Source: Treponema parvum
Lineage (GTDB): Bacteria > Spirochaetota > Spirochaetia > Treponematales > Treponemataceae
DNA: 64,000 nt
NCBI RefSeq assembly: GCF_017893945.1
Contig: NZ_CP054257.1
Location: 2,480,001 to 2,544,000 of the forward strand
Direction of reading: 5' to 3'
Shown: positions 31,818-41,058 of the stretch, piece after piece
Numbering within the stretch: the stretch's first letter is position 1
Layout of the letters: every line of letters starts with the position of its first letter
Made by a program: the position numbers and the translations under genes
The notes under the pieces: generated by a model
Database searches by the model: none
Told to the model about the DNA's origin: nothing
What the model saw: the letters and a program-made list of their open reading frames with translations, nothing else

Positions 31818-33119
31818 GTGAAAAAGACTTTTTCTTTTCTGCTTGCCCTGTCGCTTATGCTGGCATTTACCGCCTGCTCCAAGGCAAAGCCGAAAACCGT
31901 CAATTTTTGGTATCATTCTGCCGATCCGGTGACTGATGCCTATTTCGAAGGCAAAATTGCCGAATTGAACGCTTCTCAGAATGAATACAACTTTGTTTAC
32001 ACCAGTTTTGCGTTTGCTGATTTCCAAGAAAAATTTCAAATGGCTGTTATGACCGACGTTATGCCGGACGTTGTGTCACTTGGTTTTTCCAACATTGCCA
32101 CCTTCACTGCGCAGGACACCCTGCTTCCGCTGAATGATATGATTAGTCGGATGGATAACTATCAGTACATCGATGAAAACCTCATGGCTAACCTTATTTC
32201 TCTGGGGAACGGAACTATCTACGGTCTGCCGTATGCATACAATCAGGAGGTTGCTTGGTACAACACAGTCAAGTTTGCGGAAATGGGAATTAAAGCCGCT
32301 CCGGCAACACAGAAAGAGTTTTTGGCGCTCTGTGAAAAATATGCCGACAAAAAGAACGGCACCTACTTTGCCAGTCTCCGCGGCGTTCGCCCGTATGACA
32401 GCCTGCTGGCATGGCTTTTCACCTATACCGACGGCTGCGGCTATAACGGCAGCTGGTTCAACGAAAACGGCAAATGCATCCTAAGCGATGCCCGTTTTGT
32501 TGAGGCGCTAAACGTTTATGCCGACATTTACAAAAAGGGCTGGGTTTCCAGCGACTCTGTGAACAACAACTATGCGGAGATCGTTGCCGAGTTCGGCTCC
32601 GGCGTTTCTATGTATATTGTTCACAATTCTTCTTCCGAATCCACTCACCGAAAAAATTTGGGCGAGGGAAACTTTGCTTCTGCCCGCGTTCTTGCCAATG
32701 CTGCCGGCCATTACTATGCTTCCGGTCTGCAGCCGAACGTATACTGCATAGCTAAAAACAAAAATCCTAAACATAACTACACCGGCGCCATAAAGCTGAT
32801 CGACTGGATGATAAGCGCTGAAATCGACGGCGGTCTCTGTGAAAAAGTCGGCCGTGTTCCCTGCAACACCCAGATTGTTGAACAGGACTGGTATAAGAAC
32901 AATGTTAACATGATGCTTTATGCCGATTATCTAACGGATAAAAACTACATGCAGATCCTCAACCCTTATTGGCTGAGCGATTTCTCCACGATGATTACCA
33001 CCGATATGACCGCTGACTTCCAGGCTGTTCTTCTTGGGGATATGACTGCTAAAGACTGTTGCGCCAAGTGGGCAAAGCAGATCGACGAATATCAAGCTGA
33101 ATATCTGGCAAGCCTTTAA
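31818..33119 (+). CDS. ABC transporter substrate-binding lipoprotein (oligosaccharide)
   Basis: A 433-residue family 1 extracellular binding protein starting with GTG, 8 nt after AAGGAGG. The signal peptide ends in a lipobox (MLAFTACSK), so it is lipid-anchored on the outer face of the inner membrane or periplasmic side. Features include VNFWYHSADPVTDAYFEGKIAELN-like N-terminal lobe sequence and the family's YGLPYAYN segment. With the two permeases it forms the importer for this locus. The many aromatics in the cleft region (YNGSWFNENG) fit sugar stacking. Confidence 0.9.
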   Translation: MKKTFSFLLALSLMLAFTACSKAKPKTVNFWYHSADPVTDAYFEGKIAELNASQNEYNFVYTSFAFADFQEKFQMAVMTDVMPDVVSLGFSNIATFTAQDTLLPLNDMISRMDNYQYIDENLMANLISLGNGTIYGLPYAYNQEVAWYNTVKFAEMGIKAAPATQKEFLALCEKYADKKNGTYFASLRGVRPYDSLLAWLFTYTDGCGYNGSWFNENGKCILSDARFVEALNVYADIYKKGWVSSDSVNNNYAEIVAEFGSGVSMYIVHNSSSESTHRKNLGEGNFASARVLANAAGHYYASGLQPNVYCIAKNKNPKHNYTGAIKLIDWMISAEIDGGLCEKVGRVPCNTQIVEQDWYKNNVNMMLYADYLTDKNYMQILNPYWLSDFSTMITTDMTADFQAVLLGDMTAKDCCAKWAKQIDEYQAEYLASL

Positions 33120-33314
33120 TCCGGCTATACAAGAGTCATTCTTGTGGGATAATTTCATTGCTCTGTGGTTTAAATAACCCAGATGTGGACGCTGCAGCTG
33201 ACAGAAGAATTTCAGATTTGCGCTGTGAAGCTGCTGTCGGTTGCGGCGTCCGTTTTTTGTAAGAATCTTAAAACAACATACGGTAAAATATCGTATGGAG
33301 AAGGAGATGAAATC
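33120..33314. other. Intergenic region with small hairpin
   Basis: ACAAGA (33129-33134) pairs with TCTTGT (33140-33145). No promoter is convincing; AAGGAG at 33301-33306 is the ribosome binding site of the next gene. Confidence 0.35.
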
Positions 33315-35354
33315 ATGGGACGGACAGAAATTCTTTTTGAAGATGATTTTTCCTCGTTTCCGATCGGGCCGCTGCCTTTTGACAGAGAGCACTCTGCCAT
33401 GGGTGAATTTCACTATTGCGTAAATCCGGGTTATTCAGGCCGGTGGTATGATCCTATCACAAACTGGGCTTTTCGCGGTCCAAGCTGGATTGTAACGCAC
33501 GAAGACGAAAATCATTCTATGGAGCAGATGCGAGTTAGAAATCCTCTTACGCACGATGTCTGCTCGACGTTGGTCGCAGGAGAAAAGGATTGGGCGGACT
33601 ATACTTTGAGAGTAGACATCCGCGCTCTTTGCACAACGGATCAGGCGGGTATTCTTTTCAGATACCAAACATCTTTACATCATTATGCGCTGTTCCTTTG
33701 TAATCAAGAGATGCAGCTGTTTAAAGTCGATAAAACAAAACGGACAATGCTTGCGTCGGCGCCTTTTGAATATACATGCGATGAGTTTCATACCCTTAGC
33801 GTCTCTGCGGCGGGAGACAAAATCAGCTGTTCTGCGGATGGAAAAGAAATGATTTCCATTCATGACAAAACCTATGGCCACGGGTGCATTGCTCTTGGAG
33901 CGTTCGTGCCGGTGCAGTACCGCCGGGTTTGCGTTGAATGTTCGGATTTTCAGTATAAGGAGCTTTTATCGCGCAGGGATAGGTATGCAAAACTTCTTGC
34001 CGAAAAAAGGAAAAACTATGCCCAGCCTAAACTGTATAAAACTTTTGATCTGGGTAATTACGGTGCGTCCCGCCAGATCCGGTTCGGTCATTTAACCGGT
34101 ACGGATGAGCTTTTTTTTCTGATTGCGCAGCATCAAAAGCGCGTTTACAAAGAGCGCTATTGCAACATCAGCTGCCTTACCGCTGTGAGTCTTGAAAGCG
34201 GTAAAATTCTTTGGCAATGGGGAGAACCGTCCGAGTTGGAAGTTAATCAGGACACAACCTGCGATCTGCCGATGCAGATCTATGACATAAATAACGACGG
34301 ATTCGACGAAGTTATTGTCGCCCGCGATTTTAAGCTCATGATCCTTGACGGACGAACGGGCAAAACCCTTCAATGGATAGACGTACCGTTTAACACGGAG
34401 GATCCTGCAAAAATTCAGGGGATAGAATTCAAAAAACATGCGTTTGACCGCCTGAATGTAGATGCCATCCGTATAGTCAATGTATCGGGCAAGGAGCGCC
34501 CCAGCGATATCCTTATAAAAGATAGATATGCTAGACTTTATGTTTATAACGATCATCTGGAGCTGATCTGGAAATTCTGTCATAACAATACGGGGCATTT
34601 TCCGTATGCATACGACTTTAACGGTGACGGCAGAGATGAGATTTTCAGTTGTTATAACATGATCTCTGCAGACGGTGAGCTCCTTTGGGAACTGCCGATC
34701 CCCGACGATCATACTGATGAGATTATTATAGGACGGTTTAATCCCGATATGGACGAGGATCAGATCGCCGTCGTTGCCGGATGGCGGGGTTTCATGATAG
34801 TTGACATAAAAGGTAATATCTTAGTCAGACACATTAACGGACATGCACAGCGCATCAGTGCCGCCAACTACTGTCCTAATCGTTCCGGCTTGGAAATATG
34901 CACAACAACCTATTGGGAAAATCAAGGAATAATTTATCTGTATGATGGGAAAGGCCGCGAAATCTGGCATATGGAGCCGTCCACAAACGGAAATATCATT
35001 GCACCGGTCAATTGGCAGGGTGACGGGACGGAACTTATCATGCTGAACGGCAACGTTCGGCTCGGCGGAATGCTTGACGGAGACGGAGACAGAGTCGTTG
35101 TCTTTCCGGATGACGGACATCCTGAGATGTGCTGCGAAGTGTTGAATATTACCGGAGATGCGCGGGATGAGATTGTCCTCTGGGATCATAAGAAGATGTA
35201 TATATACACGCAGGACAGACCTTGCGGCATAACCGATAGGGAATATATCCCTGAAAAGTATCCGATCTACAATTCGTCCAATTATCGAGGAGAATACTCT
35301 TTTGCGCGTTGGAGAAGCTTAAAACCGAACGGGCGGGATAAGAAAGGAGATTGA
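33315..35354 (+). CDS. FG-GAP beta-propeller protein with N-terminal ConA-like domain, possible polysaccharide lyase
   Basis: A 679-residue protein. Residues 1-225 look like a concanavalin/LamG-type beta sandwich (LFEDDFSSFPIGPLP, YTLRVDIRAL, AGILFRYQ, HYALFL). After a linker, residues 260-670 form FG-GAP-like blades with calcium-type loops DINNDGFDEVI, DFNGDGRDEI and ITGDARDEIVLWD. The blade YWENQGIIYLYDGKGREIW recalls PL11-type rhamnogalacturonan lyases, but I cannot place catalytic residues. No signal peptide is present, so it seems cytoplasmic, unlike most such lyases. The start at 33315 follows AAGGAGAT by 8 nt. It sits between transporter genes and GH105, supporting a role in oligouronide breakdown. 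Confidence 0.6.
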   Translation: MGRTEILFEDDFSSFPIGPLPFDREHSAMGEFHYCVNPGYSGRWYDPITNWAFRGPSWIVTHEDENHSMEQMRVRNPLTHDVCSTLVAGEKDWADYTLRVDIRALCTTDQAGILFRYQTSLHHYALFLCNQEMQLFKVDKTKRTMLASAPFEYTCDEFHTLSVSAAGDKISCSADGKEMISIHDKTYGHGCIALGAFVPVQYRRVCVECSDFQYKELLSRRDRYAKLLAEKRKNYAQPKLYKTFDLGNYGASRQIRFGHLTGTDELFFLIAQHQKRVYKERYCNISCLTAVSLESGKILWQWGEPSELEVNQDTTCDLPMQIYDINNDGFDEVIVARDFKLMILDGRTGKTLQWIDVPFNTEDPAKIQGIEFKKHAFDRLNVDAIRIVNVSGKERPSDILIKDRYARLYVYNDHLELIWKFCHNNTGHFPYAYDFNGDGRDEIFSCYNMISADGELLWELPIPDDHTDEIIIGRFNPDMDEDQIAVVAGWRGFMIVDIKGNILVRHINGHAQRISAANYCPNRSGLEICTTTYWENQGIIYLYDGKGREIWHMEPSTNGNIIAPVNWQGDGTELIMLNGNVRLGGMLDGDGDRVVVFPDDGHPEMCCEVLNITGDARDEIVLWDHKKMYIYTQDRPCGITDREYIPEKYPIYNSSNYRGEYSFARWRSLKPNGRDKKGD

Positions 35355-35360
35355 AAAGCT

Positions 35361-36557
35361 ATGCTGATGGAGTACTATCTAAAGGAATACGCCGGACTTT
35401 TTGCAAACACAGACAGGAATGTCTGGAATTACGAAGACGGTTGTGTGTTGATCGGTTTAAATGCTCTTTATGAGTCAACCGGAGACGAGACCTACTTTGA
35501 TTGCATCAAGACATTTATGGATCGGTATATCGAAGAGGACGGACACATCCGCCTTTACCGGATGGAAGATTATAATGTGGATTTTATACCGGCAGGGCGC
35601 GTACTATACCTGTTGCACGAAAAGACAGGAAAGGAAAAGTATCTCATAGCAATCGAAACTCTGATGGAACAGATCCGTCGACAACCGCGCACTCAACACG
35701 GAAGCTTTTGGCATAAAGCAATCTATCCAAATCAAGTCTGGTTAGACGGGCTGTACATGGCGTTGCCGTACTATGCGATGTATCAGTTGCGCTTCAGCAA
35801 CGGCAGTCTTGACGATATTGTTATGCAGTTTGAAAATGCAAGGAAATATCTTTACGATGAAAAACAGAAGTTGTACTATCATGCATTCTGTGCTACAAAG
35901 GATATTTTTTGGGCAAATCCAAAAACGGGCTGTTCCGCGAATTTCTGGACACGCGCAATTGGCTGGCATCTTATGGCCTTTGCGGATATCTATGCGATGA
36001 TGCCCAATGGGAAACTGAAAGAGCGCATGGGTGAGTTGTATATGGAGTGCGCTTCCGGTGTCATTAAAAGACGGGATGATAAAAGCGGTATGTTTATGCA
36101 GCTCACTGCTCTTCCGGACACGAAGGGCAACTATCCTGAAACCAGCGGAACACTGATGATCGCTTACAGCCTGATGAAAGGAACAAGGTTCGGCCTTCTG
36201 CCTGCGGAGTTTGGCAGAACGGGAGCCGAAGTTTTAATGAGTGTGGAAAAGAATGAATTTCGACTGGCAGGGGACGAGTTGCATCTTGGAGGAATCTGTA
36301 AAGGCGCCGGCCTTGGTCCAGACGGCAATTTCCGACGCGATGGCTCGGCGGAGTACTACATTTCTGAGGATGTCGTTGAGGATGAGCAAAAGGGTGTCGG
36401 CGTCTGTATGATGGCCTATGCCGAATGGCTGTGCTATTCGAATAAAGTGCGGCACGGTGGTCCGAGAGTCGGTATCTTTATGAAAGCCTATGACCCGATC
36501 ATGCCGGATGAAATCGCAAGGTTGGCAATAGAGGGCAAACGGCCTGGCCGCTTGTGA
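35361..36557 (+). CDS. Unsaturated rhamnogalacturonyl/glucuronyl hydrolase, GH105/GH88 family
   Basis: A 398-residue (alpha/alpha)6-barrel hydrolase that removes the unsaturated uronic acid left by lyases from the non-reducing end of oligosaccharides, by hydration of the double bond. Conserved pieces are QVWLDGLYMALPYYAMY with the catalytic Asp, the ANFWTRAIGWHLMAFADI block and GSAEYYISEDVVEDE-QKGVG near the C-terminus. It has no signal peptide and acts on imported oligosaccharides. It begins 6 nt after the FG-GAP gene stop, so the two are co-translated in one operon. Confidence 0.88.
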   Translation: MLMEYYLKEYAGLFANTDRNVWNYEDGCVLIGLNALYESTGDETYFDCIKTFMDRYIEEDGHIRLYRMEDYNVDFIPAGRVLYLLHEKTGKEKYLIAIETLMEQIRRQPRTQHGSFWHKAIYPNQVWLDGLYMALPYYAMYQLRFSNGSLDDIVMQFENARKYLYDEKQKLYYHAFCATKDIFWANPKTGCSANFWTRAIGWHLMAFADIYAMMPNGKLKERMGELYMECASGVIKRRDDKSGMFMQLTALPDTKGNYPETSGTLMIAYSLMKGTRFGLLPAEFGRTGAEVLMSVEKNEFRLAGDELHLGGICKGAGLGPDGNFRRDGSAEYYISEDVVEDEQKGVGVCMMAYAEWLCYSNKVRHGGPRVGIFMKAYDPIMPDEIARLAIEGKRPGRL

Positions 36558-36630
36558 ACTGTAAAATAAATTTGTATGCAATGCTGCGCCCGTGCATGGA
36601 TATGCATTTATCATCAAAAGGAAGTGAACT

Positions 36631-37713
36631 ATGAGTAGTCAGCAAAGTACCGTTTATTATGACAGCTTAAAGGGTATGCTGCTCAAATATGATAAGTATT
36701 CGCGGAAAAGCCGCTTTTTGGGAAAAGGGCTGGAGGACTTTCAAAAATGGAAAATTAACAGCAAAAATATCCTGTGTAATCTTTTGGGATTATCTTTGAT
36801 GGATAGAACAGAATTAAATCCTCAAATGCTGGAATCCGGTCCTTATACGGACGGGATATCTTTTGAAAAAATTCTGCTAGAGACGGAACCAGATATCTAC
36901 ATGCCTGTTTTGATTCTGATACCGAAAACAACGCCAAAAGGAGTTTTTTTGGCAATGTCGGGACATAGGGGCGTCGGAAAAGAATCGGTTGCGGGGCATC
37001 ACGTCAATTCTACAGTTGACGGTGCGATTGAGTTTTATAATTATGATTACGGGTATCAGCTGGCAAAACTGGGCTATGTAGTTGCATGCCCTGAAACACG
37101 GGGTTTCGGAGAACGAAGAGATGCGGCGGCTCAGGGCAATACGCCTGAAAAATTGCTTTCCTGTTCTTGTTTTCAATTAGCTCACATGGCGGAGGGTATG
37201 GGCGAGACTGTAGTGGGAATGCAGGTTTGGGACAATATGCGGCTTATTGATTATCTGGAACGGCGAGCAGAATGGAGTCTTGATAACCTAGGGAGCATCG
37301 GCTTTTCCGGCGGCGGTATGCAAACGTTATGGCTTTCCGCCATGGATGCACGCGTAAAGCAGGTTTACATAAGCGGGTATTTTTACGGGGCACGTGACTC
37401 GTTTATGCTCTTGAACGGCAATTGCAGCTGCAATTATGTGCCGGGATTGTGGCGGCACTTCGACCTCGGCGATATTGCTTCGATTATTGCGCCAAAGCCT
37501 ATGGTAATCCAGACGTGTTCTGAGGATGCCCTTAACGGCCCGCGCGGATTGAAAAATGTAGAAGAGCAATTGCAGATTTTACGCAAAGCCTACTCATTTT
37601 ATAATGCTGAAGACCGCTTGATACACGAAATTTTCCCCGGACAGCATCATATGCATACGGATAATCTTGAAAAGCTGACAAATCAATTTGACTCAATTCT
37701 AAGAAAGATGTAG
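36631..37713 (+). CDS. Alpha/beta hydrolase of the acetyl xylan esterase/AXE1-like group
   Basis: A 360-residue serine esterase, cytoplasmic. The oxyanion strand is GVFLAMSGHRG, the nucleophile elbow is GFSGGGM (Ser in the GxSxG pattern), the acid is probably the Asp of CSEDALNGP, and the histidine lies in PGQHHMH. Family members deacetylate sugars or split small esters. As the last gene of the locus it probably removes acetyl groups from imported oligouronides such as acetylated rhamnogalacturonan. AAGGAAG lies 6 nt before the ATG. Confidence 0.78.
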   Translation: MSSQQSTVYYDSLKGMLLKYDKYSRKSRFLGKGLEDFQKWKINSKNILCNLLGLSLMDRTELNPQMLESGPYTDGISFEKILLETEPDIYMPVLILIPKTTPKGVFLAMSGHRGVGKESVAGHHVNSTVDGAIEFYNYDYGYQLAKLGYVVACPETRGFGERRDAAAQGNTPEKLLSCSCFQLAHMAEGMGETVVGMQVWDNMRLIDYLERRAEWSLDNLGSIGFSGGGMQTLWLSAMDARVKQVYISGYFYGARDSFMLLNGNCSCNYVPGLWRHFDLGDIASIIAPKPMVIQTCSEDALNGPRGLKNVEEQLQILRKAYSFYNAEDRLIHEIFPGQHHMHTDNLEKLTNQFDSILRKM

Positions 37714-37755
37714 GCTAAGTTGAAAATCATTTATCTTCATTATTCTCTCCGGTTT

Positions 37756-37784
37756 TTTACAAAAATACTTTTATGTGCTAGAAT
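37756..37784 (+). promoter_or_regulatory. Promoter with about 4-nt leader
   Basis: TTTACA (37756-37761), 17-bp spacer, TAGAAT (37779-37784). The ATG at 37795 would lie only about 4 nt after the transcription start, and no Shine-Dalgarno is present. Confidence 0.55.
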
Positions 37785-37794
37785 GCTTTAATTT

Positions 37795-38226
37795 ATGAAG
37801 TATGAAATTCCGTTGTTAGAAAAGATCGTTTCCGCCGTTACGGGGAATAAAACAAAAAATGATCCCGATGTGGCTTTTGCAAAAAAATCATTAAAGGGAA
37901 TTTGTTCTGCGATCGATAAATTCGCGCAAAAGGCGGACGGCCGCCTGGCTGAAAAATTTCCGGAACTGTCTTTAAAAATAAAGGACTTGAGCCGTAAAAT
38001 GCATATGCTCGAACCGGACGTGTCTACCGCCGCCGGCAAAGCCGAGCAGGCGATCGCCCAGAAAATAACTTGCGCCAGCTCTTCGTGCGAGGTTGTGCTT
38101 ACGGGCGGCGGCGCCGAAGAATTGGAAAAACAGCTTGCGGAGCTTGAGAAACTTGTTCACATAAGGTCGCACGGATCCTTGCCGCCGCCGGCAAAACAGA
38201 CGGCTAATCAGGCGGCGCTTTTCTGA
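37795..38226 (+). CDS. Small soluble protein of unknown function
   Basis: A 143-residue protein with helical, charged sequence. Two cysteines occur near the middle (ITCASSSCEVVL), and a helical heptad segment follows (EELEKQLAELEKLVHI). The C-terminus is Pro/Ala-rich. I recognise no family. It has its own promoter and no ribosome binding site, so translation would be leaderless. Coding potential is supported by the promoter placement and by codon use similar to its neighbours. Confidence 0.5.
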   Translation: MKYEIPLLEKIVSAVTGNKTKNDPDVAFAKKSLKGICSAIDKFAQKADGRLAEKFPELSLKIKDLSRKMHMLEPDVSTAAGKAEQAIAQKITCASSSCEVVLTGGGAEELEKQLAELEKLVHIRSHGSLPPPAKQTANQAALF

Positions 38227-38413
38227 GGAGCGCGTCGCCGGACTTGCAGCGGCGCTTTCCGAACGGCGGCCGTCATAATGACGTGCGCCTTCCGCCGGAC
38301 GCAGCAAGTTTTTACACAAGTTCCGCCGAATACGCGCTTTGCCTTAGGCGCACGATACCGGCCTTGAAGCGGCGATATGCGGCGGGAAGAGTCTCCGGGA
38401 TAACTTTTCCGCT

Positions 38414-39802
38414 TTATTTACGGCTCGCTTTTGGATCGGGCGTTTTTCTTCTTCTGACATCGTGTTTTTCTTCCCAAAGTCTCAGCTTATTAAGGCAAAC
38501 ATAAAACGCGGGAACAAGAAAAAAATCGGCAAAAAGCCATGCCGCAGGAGAAGCGAAGCAGGCTCCCGCGAATCCGAAAATCGGAACAAAAACAATGCCT
38601 ATGAAAGAACGTGCGAACATTTCAAGAACGCCTGCGTAAATCGCAAATTTGCTGAAACCCATTCCTTGAATCGTAAACCTGATTACATTGACCATTGTAA
38701 GTAAAATATAAGATGCGCTGTTGACTATCAAAAAAAGCTGTGACTGCTCAAGTATGCTTACCTTCGCTTTATTTAAAAATAACATAGTGAGCTCTTTACC
38801 GAAAAAAAGCATGACAAGGAAAGCCAGCACGGAATATGCAAAGCCCAGAGCGTTACTCGAATACATTCCAGTCTTGAGCCTGTCAAGTTTTCCGGCGCCC
38901 GTGTTTTGTCCGGCATAAGTCGCCATAGTAGTTCCCAGTGCGTCAAACGGAGTACAAAAAAACGCTCCTATCCTGCTGCCTGCCGTGATCGCCGCCACCG
39001 CTCCCGAACCGAGAGTGTTTACAGCCGCCTGCAGAACTACCGTTCCGACCGCCGTAATGGAATATTGCAGCCCCATCGGAACGCCCGTTCCGCACAGAGT
39101 GGTAAAATGATGCGTCCGGATGCGTCTGTCGTCCTTTGTCATGTTCAATATCTTAAATTTCTTTTTCATGTAAAGCAGGCACACAACGCCCGCCGCAGCC
39201 TGTGAAATAACGGTTGCAAGAGAAGCTCCTTCCACATCGGTGTGAAGAAGACAGATAAAAAACAGATCCAATCCTATATTTATTACCGATGAAAAAAGCA
39301 AAAAATAAACGGGAGTTTTGCTGTCGCCCATCGCGCGTATTATGCCGGAAACCACGTTGTATAAAAAAACGAAAGGAATTCCGTAAAATATTATGAGGAT
39401 ATAGTTTGCGGCACGATCGAGTATGTTGTGCGGCGTAAGCATTAAAATCAGAAGCGGACGGCAAAATATGACGGTGACGGCTGTCATAAAAAAAGAAAAA
39501 ATCACTGAAAGATATCCGGCGTTGGCAACAAACTGGCGCATGGTTCTGTAGTCCTTCGCGCCGAATTTTTGCGCAATAGGAATCGAAAGGCCGCTGCACA
39601 GTCCCGTCACAAATCCTATTATCAAAAAATTTACGGAACCTGTAGAACCTACGGCCGCAAGAGCGTCTATGCCGAGAAATTTTCCTACTATAACGATGTC
39701 CACAAGGTTATAGAATTGCTGAAACAGATAACCCAAAAGCGCAGGAACCGAAAAACCCAAGATAAGCGACAGGGGCGACCCCTGAGTTAAATCCTTTGTC
39801 AT
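38414..39802 (-). CDS. MATE-family multidrug efflux transporter
   Basis: A 462-residue membrane protein with twelve hydrophobic helices in two similar halves. Typical MATE sequences include GSPLSLILGFSVPALLGYLFQQFYNLVDIVIVGKFLG at the N-terminus region, GLCSGLSIPIAQKFGA, ALGTTMATYAGQNTGAG in the second half and PIFGFAGACFASPAAW. It exports organic cations or drugs with Na+ or H+. It is transcribed alone; TATAAT (39810-39815) ends 7 nt before the ATG and there is no Shine-Dalgarno. Confidence 0.9.
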   Translation of the reverse strand: MTKDLTQGSPLSLILGFSVPALLGYLFQQFYNLVDIVIVGKFLGIDALAAVGSTGSVNFLIIGFVTGLCSGLSIPIAQKFGAKDYRTMRQFVANAGYLSVIFSFFMTAVTVIFCRPLLILMLTPHNILDRAANYILIIFYGIPFVFLYNVVSGIIRAMGDSKTPVYFLLFSSVINIGLDLFFICLLHTDVEGASLATVISQAAAGVVCLLYMKKKFKILNMTKDDRRIRTHHFTTLCGTGVPMGLQYSITAVGTVVLQAAVNTLGSGAVAAITAGSRIGAFFCTPFDALGTTMATYAGQNTGAGKLDRLKTGMYSSNALGFAYSVLAFLVMLFFGKELTMLFLNKAKVSILEQSQLFLIVNSASYILLTMVNVIRFTIQGMGFSKFAIYAGVLEMFARSFIGIVFVPIFGFAGACFASPAAWLFADFFLVPAFYVCLNKLRLWEEKHDVRRRKTPDPKASRK

Positions 39803-39879
39803 GCAGAAAATTATAGCTTATTTCAGCAGAAATCGCGAGTGTCCGTATTGCCTTACTTGTCGCGTACCGCAATTTTTAT

Positions 39880-39908
39880 TTGCTTTTTTTTGCGTTTTAC
39901 CGTATATT
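39880..39908 (+). promoter_or_regulatory. Promoter of trxA
   Basis: TTGCTT (39880-39885), 17-bp spacer, TATATT (39903-39908). Confidence 0.55.
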
Positions 39909-39922
39909 AATTGTATACAATT
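39909..39922. promoter_or_regulatory. Perfect 14-bp palindrome at the trxA transcription start
   Basis: AATTGTATACAATT directly follows the -10 box and covers the predicted start site, the position of a repressor operator. The core resembles OhrR/MarR-type boxes (TACAATT/AATTGTA). An OhrR-like gene is at 48692. Confidence 0.5.
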
Positions 39923-39942
39923 TAATTTTGGAGGATTGGATT

Positions 39943-40260
39943 ATGGCAATGGAAATAACACAGCAGAATTTTAAAAGCGAAGTAGCCGAATCTTCGGTTC
40001 CGGTTATGATCGATTTTTGGGCTTCATGGTGCGGGCCTTGCAGAATGATGGGGCCGATCGTCGATGAAGTTGCCGAGGATCTTAAAGGAAAGGTAAAAGT
40101 GGGAAAGGTCAACGTCGACGAGCAAAGCGGCCTTGCCCAGGAATACGGAATTTCAAGCATTCCCACGTTTTTGGTTTTTAAAGGCGGAAAAAAGGTCGCT
40201 GAAATCGTCGGAGGCCGCAGCAAAGACGATCTTAAGAAATTTGCATTGGACAATGCTTGA
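39943..40260 (+). CDS. trxA: Thioredoxin
   Basis: A 105-residue thioredoxin with the active site WASWCGPCRMMGP and the cis-proline loop SSIPTFLVF. It reduces protein disulfides in the cytoplasm with electrons from thioredoxin reductase, whose gene lies 2.7 kb away on the opposite strand. GGAGG lies 8 nt before the ATG. A palindrome at the promoter suggests redox control. The DTW-domain gene follows 21 nt after the stop. Confidence 0.96.
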   Translation: MAMEITQQNFKSEVAESSVPVMIDFWASWCGPCRMMGPIVDEVAEDLKGKVKVGKVNVDEQSGLAQEYGISSIPTFLVFKGGKKVAEIVGGRSKDDLKKFALDNA

Positions 40261-40281
40261 CGCCTCTTTTTCAGCTTTAGT

Positions 40282-40959
40282 ATGAGCGAGCGGTGCGTAA
40301 AATGTTTCCGTCCTTTGGGAAATTGCTTTTGTAAATACATATTCCCCTTTGATCCCGGAATAAAATTCGTATTTTTAATGCATCCCAAAGAAGCAAAACA
40401 CCAAAGGACGGGCACCGGCCGCCTGTCGCATCTTACCCTGATAAATTCCGAAATCCTTGTGGGCCTTGATTTTACAAAAAACGAAAGGCTGGCCGAGCTT
40501 CTTTGCGACGAAGACTATTTTCCGCTGCTCCTGTATCCCGGAAAAGACGCTTGGACTTCCCAAAACGAGGGTTTTGCAAAAACTGTGGGAAAAAAGAAAC
40601 TTTTAGTACTCATCATCGACGCAACGTGGTTTTGTTCGCGTAAAATTATAGAACACAGTCCCAATCTTATGACAATCCCGCGCGTCTCTTTTTCAGGCTG
40701 TTACCGGTCGATTTTTACATTTAAAAGAGAGCCCCGCCCGGAATATATTTCTACGATAGAATCCTGCTATTATCTGATAAAGGAATTGCAGCCCTTAGGC
40801 CTTGCCGCCCGCAGAGCCGAGCCCGAACCTCTTATGGAAGTTTTTAAGCGGATGATAAAATTTCAAATCGAATCCGAAAACGCCCGCATAGAAGGGAAAC
40901 TTCCGAGCACGCATGCCTATGATTGGAAATATAAGAGAAAAAGAGATATTCTTTTATGA
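40282..40959 (+). CDS. DTW-domain tRNA-uridine aminocarboxypropyltransferase (TapT-like)
   Basis: A 225-residue protein with an N-terminal zinc-type cysteine cluster (CVKCFRPLGNCFCKYI), the HPKEAKHQRTGTGRL block, a YPGKDAW loop and the eponymous DxTW motif in IIDATWFCSRKI. It ends with a helical segment. The family transfers an aminocarboxypropyl group from SAM to uridine-47 type positions of tRNA. No clear Shine-Dalgarno precedes the ATG, so it is probably read through from trxA. Confidence 0.82.
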   Translation: MSERCVKCFRPLGNCFCKYIFPFDPGIKFVFLMHPKEAKHQRTGTGRLSHLTLINSEILVGLDFTKNERLAELLCDEDYFPLLLYPGKDAWTSQNEGFAKTVGKKKLLVLIIDATWFCSRKIIEHSPNLMTIPRVSFSGCYRSIFTFKREPRPEYISTIESCYYLIKELQPLGLAARRAEPEPLMEVFKRMIKFQIESENARIEGKLPSTHAYDWKYKRKRDILL

Positions 40960-41058
40960 CGCAATTAAGAACTTTATGACGCAATCAAGACCTTCGCCGC
41001 GGATCCGCAGCGAAGATAAAAGCGCGCGGTGTATTAATTTTGCACGAGCGCAAAGCAG

